In this document: piece by piece, positions 22,631 to 26,432 of the stretch
Numbering within the stretch: the stretch's first letter is position 1
Layout of the letters: the number at the start of each line of letters is the position of its first letter
Made by a program: the position numbers and the translations under genes
Notes under the pieces: generated by a model
What the model saw: only the letters and a program-made list of their open reading frames with translations
Told to the model about the DNA's origin: nothing
Database searches by the model: none
Origin: DAISIK01 sp036822055
GTDB lineage: Bacteria; Verrucomicrobiota; Verrucomicrobiia; Opitutales; Puniceicoccaceae
Assembly: GCA_036822055.1 (NCBI GenBank)
Contig: DAISIK010000038.1
Span: 1 to 26,432, forward strand
Direction of reading: 5' to 3'
Length of the DNA stretch: 26,432 nt

Positions 22631-23820
22631 ACTTTCCCCCTCAGCTCCCTCACCACCTCGGTATCCGCCAGATAGTCGACGCCCTCTAAGCCAAAGCCAA
22701 AAAGACGGAGAAACTCCCGCTGATAGAAATCGTAATCGGACAGTTCCCGCAGATTTTCAGTGGAGATCTGCGGCCAGACCTCCATGACGGCCGCTTGAAC
22801 CGCCGGAGCCATCTCCAGATCGTCTACGTGAACCCGCCCATCTTCGCTGTATCGGATTCCCTTGCCGGAATACATCCGGTCCCGAAAAAGCCTCACGATC
22901 TGTTCAATGCAACCCTCGTGCGTTCCATTTCCCTTCATCACCTTTTGCAGGATCGAGAGGTAGAGAGGGACCACCGGGATTGCCGAGCTGGCCTGGGTCA
23001 CCACTGCCTTGTTCACGGAAACGAATGCCTCACCACCGATCGCCCTCAGTTTCCCGGAAATCGACTCCCTGGCACGGTCCAAATCAAGCTTGGCCCGACC
23101 GATCGTCCCGTTCTTGTAGATGGGCCAAGTTACCTCCGGGCCAATGTATGAGTAGGCTGTTGTGATGGCCCCCTCTGCCAGCAGACCGGCTTCCAGCAAT
23201 CGATTGATCCAAAGCTCCCAGTCTTCCCCGCCCATCACCTTGACCGTGTCGCTGATTTCTTCAGGGCTCGCCGGGTCGATCGATACGGTTAGCACCTCCG
23301 ACTTATCCGTGTCCACAGTCTTGCCCTCAAAGGTTTCCCCAATCGGCTTGAGAACCGATTTATGAGTCGTACCAGTCGCCGGATCGGTGCGCCGCGGACT
23401 GGCCAGACTGTAAACGACGAGGTCAATTGGCTGCATCTCAGCCGCAAGCCTCGCCACTACCTCATCCTTGACCTCGTCCGAAAAGGCATCCCCATTAATG
23501 CTCCCAGCATAGAGCCCCTCTTCGGTGGCCTCCTTTTCGAAAGCCACCGAGTTGTAGTAGCCTGCAGAGGCAGGCCGTCCATTCGCTGCTGGTCTCTCGA
23601 AAAAAATCCCGAAAGTTGCTGCTCCGTATCCGAAACCTGCGACGATCCGACTGGACAGCCCGTACCCTGTAGAAGCACCGATCACCAAAACATTCTTTGG
23701 CCCCGTGCCATCGGGATTCAGCTTGCGGGCGATTTCAACCTGCTCCCGAACATGGGCCGCACAGCCATCGGGGTGAGAGGTGATACAAACGAATCCGCGA
23801 ATTTTTGGTGCTATAATCAT
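22627..23820 (-). CDS. fabV: FabV-type trans-2-enoyl-ACP/CoA reductase (NADH)
   Basis: The product has 397 residues, the usual length. From ATG 23820 the chain begins MIIAPKIRGFVCITSHPDGC, the diagnostic FabV N terminus. The NADH-binding block is VLVIGASTGYGLSSRI, followed by FFERP and PIDLVVYSLASPRRTDP. The catalytic pair Tyr235 and Lys244 has the FabV spacing Y-x8-K (IYKNGTIGRAK). The C-terminal half contains SSAIPVVPLYLSILQKVMK and the late DFYQREFLRLFGFGLEGVDY. FabV reduces enoyl thioesters in the last step of fatty-acid elongation and is naturally less sensitive to triclosan than FabI. Upstream in-frame starts would add residues absent from the family. The octamer repeat array lies across its stop codon. 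Confidence 0.95.
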   Translation of the reverse strand: MIIAPKIRGFVCITSHPDGCAAHVREQVEIARKLNPDGTGPKNVLVIGASTGYGLSSRIVAGFGYGAATFGIFFERPAANGRPASAGYYNSVAFEKEATEEGLYAGSINGDAFSDEVKDEVVARLAAEMQPIDLVVYSLASPRRTDPATGTTHKSVLKPIGETFEGKTVDTDKSEVLTVSIDPASPEEISDTVKVMGGEDWELWINRLLEAGLLAEGAITTAYSYIGPEVTWPIYKNGTIGRAKLDLDRARESISGKLRAIGGEAFVSVNKAVVTQASSAIPVVPLYLSILQKVMKGNGTHEGCIEQIVRLFRDRMYSGKGIRYSEDGRVHVDDLEMAPAVQAAVMEVWPQISTENLRELSDYDFYQREFLRLFGFGLEGVDYLADTEVVRELRGKV

Positions 23821-24349
23821 GGGAAAGACTGGACGATAGTTTGTGGTCTCAAATTCTCCTTTCAACCCCTTTTTCCAAACCACCAAAGTCCGCCAACCTC
23901 AGCCACCAACTACCGCTTTCTAAGACAAGCGAGGCCGCCAAAGAGGATTCGACTCCCCCAGCGGGAAAGGAAAGAGTCAGGCCGATTAGCATCAAAGGCT
24001 GCAAATACCCCAACGCAGAAGCTCGGTTCAGCAAAACAGCAAGGATGGGTAGCTGCACTCGATCAATCAACTGCTTGTATCAACTTTCCTGATACAGATG
24101 ATCTCGATCCATTCCCGCGTCACTAAGCCTGGTGATCTCCTTTCCCTGCTACGGTCAATCGAATCAAAGATCGCTTCGTCAGCGGCGTCCGTCAAGAGGA
24201 CTTGCTCCATCGCCGGGAACCCATAACCGGCCTCCTGGCTGCTCGGTGGGGGGACTCAGACTGATTGATGGCGGTGGCGCAAAGCTGCATCCCGATGCCT
24301 CATCGCAAAGAGGGAAGGCATCCGAGCAGTTGAATGTAGAAAATACATG
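23821..24349. other. Intergenic stretch without a supported gene
   Basis: No gene could be supported here. A minus-strand frame at 23849-24070 encodes 73 mostly hydrophobic residues (LPILAVLLNRASALGYLQPLMLIGLTLSFP), and the opposite strand is also open, but neither matches a family I know. A 7-bp perfect inverted repeat (GATGCCT / AGGCATC, 24294-24300 and 24316-24322) has a 15-base loop. Confidence 0.4.
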
Positions 24350-24957
24350 TCACACTACCCATGAATTATCATCTCCCGAATTGAGTTGGTCATTCGGCAA
24401 GGATCCCCCATGATTATGGAGCATCTTGGTAACCTTACCTGCTTCAGGGAGGCTAAAAGAAGCTCCCGCCATTCTCCGGACTTGACCCGCAGATCCGTCA
24501 AAGCGGACGATGGCATTCCTCCCCCTCTAATTCACCTCCGCCTCTTCTTTCCCACCCCAATCCTTTGAGGCAGTCATTTCCGCCAGAGACATGACCAGAT
24601 CCTTTCTCGCTTTCGCCGAACCCTTCGCCCATCCACCCTAGAACTTCTTCAACAACTCGGAACCCTTCGCCGGTTCGCCCGTCTCCAAGATCACCCTCTC
24701 GAAAGCAGGGCCAGCATTGCCGAAAGTGAACAGATCCTGACGGAACTTGCCTGGCGAGATGCTGTGGTACCAACCCGTTTATACTGAATCCCTGGCATCC
24801 TCACACCCTCCTCCCTAAACAGATGCGCAAACACCGTCATTGAAAAAATTGAAGGATCGACCCCCTCGTAGTGCCGCTAAAAAGCGTAAATGTTGGCTAC
24901 AACAGATGCCGGGCCCAATCGGTTCAAAATATAGAGACTTACGGAATAATAACCTTA
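24350..24957 (-). pseudogene. Probable decayed gene of unknown family
   Basis: The minus strand shows two protein-like frames in sequence. From 24954 down to about 24785 it reads SLYILNRLGPASVVANIYAF, an amber stop, then RHYEGVDPSIFSMTVFAHLF and REEGVRMPGIQYK. After a shift of frame, 24778 down to 24353 reads GWYHSISPGKFRQDLFTFGN, AGPAFERVILETGEPAKGSELLKKF, amber, GGWAKGSAKARKDLVMSLAEM, amber, then NAIVRFDGSAGQVRRMAGAS and KVTKMLHNHGGSLPNDQLNS, ending in TGA at 24352-24350. Stops inside are at 24879-24877, 24640-24638 and 24529-24527, all TAG. I do not recognise the protein. The alternative is a non-coding repeated element whose frames are open by chance. Confidence 0.3.
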
Positions 24958-25474
24958 TTGCTGGTACGAATCTCGCCGAGGGCGCGTATGGCCCTCATTG
25001 CCATCTCTGGTTTGTTGGGCTGTTAGTTCCGGCCAATCCTGCGGATAAACCCACTGGCTTTCCCCACCTTCTGTGATCCGGAGAAATATTCTTTCAAGAA
25101 GAACTGATCCCTTGAAACTACCGCCGAAGCAGGCTTTCCATTTCGTCTGCGATTAATTATATGTCAAAAAGCACCATTCTAGTCCGACACTCCATTCTTC
25201 TGTTAGATCCTTTCCTTCCGAACTACGCGACAGCTTTAACGCACGCCCACTACTCAGAATTTCTTCAAGAAGTTCATGGCGGCCTGAATTTGTCAGTAAA
25301 CATTCGAAAGGACGCATAATTCAATTCTTCTGCCTGACGTGGAGGTCGGGAGCTGGTACCGTTCACCGAGGTTCGATTGGTTGAGGGATGATTAAATTGA
25401 AACGAAAGATTAGTCATTGCGGGGCAAGGTACCAGTTTCCTGCACTGTCTTGTCCGCTTGTGGATGGTCGTAAG
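24958..25474. other. AT-richer intergenic stretch, no gene seen
   Basis: Base composition is clearly more AT-rich than in the gene blocks to the left. Open frames are short and show no family resemblance. No tRNA, terminator with a T tract, or long repeat was found. The stretch separates the decayed frames from the small membrane-protein gene and is probably degenerate or horizontally acquired DNA. Confidence 0.4.
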
Positions 25475-25789
25475 TTAGATGATTAAACCTTCAGCGGCAA
25501 AGGCTAAAAGGAAGAGAAGACACGAAAGCGTGGAAACAATGAATGCAGGCTTGGTCTCTTCCCAATGAAAAGCTGAGAAAATCAAAATTCCGTATGGGCA
25601 AAGTAAGCAAATTACACCCCATGCTCCCGAGTCAGCAAAGCCTGCCCGCACAGCCATCGCCCAACCTAGAATGTAGGTTAGTACGGCTACAACTGTGATT
25701 GGGTTAATTTCTATGGCATACCCGATGAGAAATCCAAAAAGAATGATTGGTAAGCCAATCTTTACTACATTAATCCAGTCGATAAACAT
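25475..25789 (-). CDS. Small multi-pass membrane protein of unknown function
   Basis: The product has 104 residues from ATG 25789. A TTG at 25807 with GGGAG about 9 bases upstream would add six residues and is a real alternative. Four hydrophobic segments are visible: VVKIGLPIILFGFLIGYAI, PITVVAVLTYILGWAMAV, WGVICLLCPYGILIFSAF and AFIVSTLSCLLFLLAFAA. The pattern GWAMAVRAGFADSGAWGVICLLCP then FHWEETKPAF resembles a widespread family of short uncharacterised inner-membrane proteins with a W-G...P...HW...K-PF motif. It lies alone in the AT-rich, mobile-element-bearing end of the window. Confidence 0.6.
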   Translation of the reverse strand: MFIDWINVVKIGLPIILFGFLIGYAIEINPITVVAVLTYILGWAMAVRAGFADSGAWGVICLLCPYGILIFSAFHWEETKPAFIVSTLSCLLFLLAFAAEGLII

Positions 25790-25795
25790 TATAAT
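25790..25795 (+). promoter_or_regulatory. Candidate -10 box (TATAAT) upstream of the structured region
   Basis: A perfect TATAAT lies in AT-rich sequence about 58 bases before the first GC-rich hairpin. A start about 7-8 bases downstream would place the whole hairpin region on one transcript. No good -35 box is present at 16-18 bases, so support is weak. It also overlaps the start of the membrane-protein gene on the other strand. Confidence 0.3.
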
Positions 25796-25852
25796 GCGAA
25801 CGTCCAATAGTGGTTACTCCCATGAATCATCGAGAAGTCGCATGTGGGGTAA

Positions 25853-26091
25853 CGGGGCCTCCCCGATTTAGACTTTCCCCAGCTTGGGGGATCGGCGAAG
25901 ATGGTGCCGGTCCGCCACCGATGGAACGTCCTGCGGGCGCAACCGCTAAGACCTTAGTTCGGCCCGGACCGGCAGGCCGATGGCCATTACGACTCCTCAG
26001 AGAATGCTTGAACAAGACCAGCGCTCTTGCCGTCGAGGGGTCATCCGCCGCTTTAATCATAAGAACTCCAAGCTAGGAAAGGAACTCAGTG
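25853..26091 (+). ncRNA. Candidate IS110 bridge RNA region (structured non-coding left end)
   Basis: This GC-rich non-coding segment directly precedes the IS110-family transposase start and contains consecutive hairpins. CGGGG/CCCCG is at 25853-25865 and TCCCC/GGGGA at 25876-25891. ATCGG/CCGAT is at 25891-25922, with an inner TGG/CCA and an unpaired internal loop. TCGGCC/GGCCGA is at 25959-25980 and CAAGA/TCTTG at 26013-26029. IS110 elements are known to carry, in the non-coding end next to the recombinase gene, a bridge RNA whose looped stems pair with target and donor DNA. Position, length and stem-loop density fit. The exact ends and guide loops cannot be fixed without relatives. Confidence 0.45.
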
Positions 26092-26310
26092 ATGTCAGCT
26101 CAAAATTAGCGGATCGTGGTCGAAATTGATCGTTCCGACCGCACTCTTGATGCCTGTGAACGCGTCGCGGATGGGCACTGTGATCATAGCGTCATCTCGA
26201 CGCTTCCCTGCGATCTTTACCAATGGTGGGCGGGGCTGCGTGAACGGATCTCGGGCCTGATCGCGGTAGCCTTCGAGCAGCCTGCGATCAATCTGCTGGC
26301 CTTCTTTGAA
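26092..26310 (+). pseudogene. IS110-family transposase N-terminal part, broken
   Basis: ATG 26092 has AGGAAAGGAA upstream. The frame reads MSAQN, then TAG at 26107-26109, then RIVVEIDRSDRTLDACERVADG, SVISTLPCDLYQWWAGLRER and IAVAFEQPAINLLAFFE. This is the N terminus of the IS110 DEDD (RuvC-like) recombinase: the VGID-type strand with the first catalytic Asp (here VEID), the QWWxxLRxR helix, and the Glu of the AVxLEQ strand. About 66 of some 330-400 residues are present. Homology stops at 26310, where a TGT-ended element begins. A GTG at 26116 could restart translation behind the amber codon, but the product would still be truncated. Confidence 0.6.
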
Positions 26311-26431
26311 TGTTAAGACCCGGCACTCTGGTCGGATCTTGCAGGAAAATCTCGGGCTTGCGTTGATACCAATTTGGCATCATCTCCTGTGGTGTTTTGT
26401 GGTTCAGTGCTCGTTGGGCGACGTGGTGGTT
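26288..26431 (-). CDS. C-terminal end of an integrase-core (rve) transposase, IS481/IS3-like, partial
   Basis: The minus-strand frame enters from the right edge and reads NHHVAQRALNHKTPQEMMPN, then WYQRKPEIFLQDPTRVPGLN, before a TGA at 26290-26288. NHHxAQRALNxKTPxE matches the end of DDE integrase-core transposases (YNxxRPHxxLxxxTPxE). The last six residues (QRRPAD) and the stop are encoded by the antisense of the IS110 gene, so the frame runs out of its own element. Catalytic residues would lie outside the window, so activity cannot be judged. Confidence 0.6.
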   Translation of the reverse strand, partial: NHHVAQRALNHKTPQEMMPNWYQRKPEIFLQDPTRVPGLNIQRRPAD

Positions 26432-26432
26432 G
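26311..26432 (-). mobile_element. End of an IS481-like insertion sequence inside the IS110 element (continues past the window)
   Basis: The IS110 homology breaks at 26310 and the next bases are TGTTAAGACCCGGCACTC. A TGT terminus is typical of IS481 ends, and the transposase on the minus strand reads towards it, as expected for its right end. The other end, the inverted repeat partner and the target duplication are beyond base 26432. Confidence 0.5.

Noticed and set aside
23362..24126. Long plus-strand open frame (254 residues) partly over fabV
   Set aside because: Its first part is antisense to fabV and the rest lacks any protein-like pattern.
24498..24773. Minus-strand frame of 91 residues rich in Gly and Glu
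   Set aside because: Composition is low-complexity, and the neighbouring frame (GWYHSISPGKFRQDL...) is far more protein-like.
25810..26076. Coding frames on both strands over the hairpin region
   Set aside because: Both frames are by-products of GC-rich stems, with Pro/Gly/Ala/Arg-rich translations and no family resemblance; a structured RNA explains the region better.

Overview
The window looks like a chromosomal stretch of a Verrucomicrobiota-type bacterium, most likely near the Opitutales/Puniceicoccaceae. This is an inference from a PEP-CTERM tail, a GspG-type pseudopilin, the general gene content, the GC-rich and pyrimidine-rich coding style, and the frequent lack of clear Shine-Dalgarno sites. 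No rRNA or other direct taxonomic marker is present.

Left part, plus strand. The window opens with the C-terminal end of a PEP-CTERM exported protein and a strong intrinsic terminator (1-148). Two type II secretion-like pseudopilins follow (229-1268), then a gene-poor gap with short repeats and a perfect inverted repeat. Next is metX-metW (methionine biosynthesis, 1785-3598). A minus-strand tRNA-Gln(UUG) at 3614-3687 separates metW from a complete tripartite RND efflux operon: outer-membrane lipoprotein, membrane-fusion protein and inner-membrane pump (3739-9510). The pump stop codon overlaps the stop of a convergent minus-strand operon running glyoxalase-fold enzyme, unknown exported protein, ecotin (11232-9507).

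Middle part. dinB (DNA polymerase IV) diverges from the glyoxalase gene. It is followed by a minus-strand dps and by a plus-strand pair: a membrane-anchored alpha/beta hydrolase and a DJ-1/PfpI protein that overlap by 4 bases.

Right part, minus strand (23820 down to 14474). This long co-directional block runs fabV, a left-handed beta-helix protein, a FecBCD/BtuFCD-type ABC importer (binding protein, permease, ATPase), a PduO-type cobalamin adenosyltransferase, a DoxX-like membrane protein, an ABC-F ATPase, a possible 74-residue protein and a DegT-family aminotransferase. Most junctions are 1-4 base overlaps or short gaps. The importer next to the adenosyltransferase suggests corrinoid uptake and activation; a siderophore substrate is not excluded.

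Far right (23821-26432). Gene density and GC content fall and the sequence looks like a graveyard of mobile or decayed DNA. It holds a probable decayed gene with several in-frame stops (24350-24957), a small four-helix membrane protein (25475-25789), and the left end of an IS110-family element. The IS110 transposase has an amber codon at position 6 and appears to be split at 26310/26311 by a second, integrase-type (IS481-like) element that runs out of the window. Upstream of the IS110 start lies about 240 bases of hairpin-rich, GC-rich non-coding DNA, in the place where IS110 elements encode their bridge RNA. This is the most interesting signal in the window. No CRISPR array, rRNA or recognisable metabolite riboswitch was seen.
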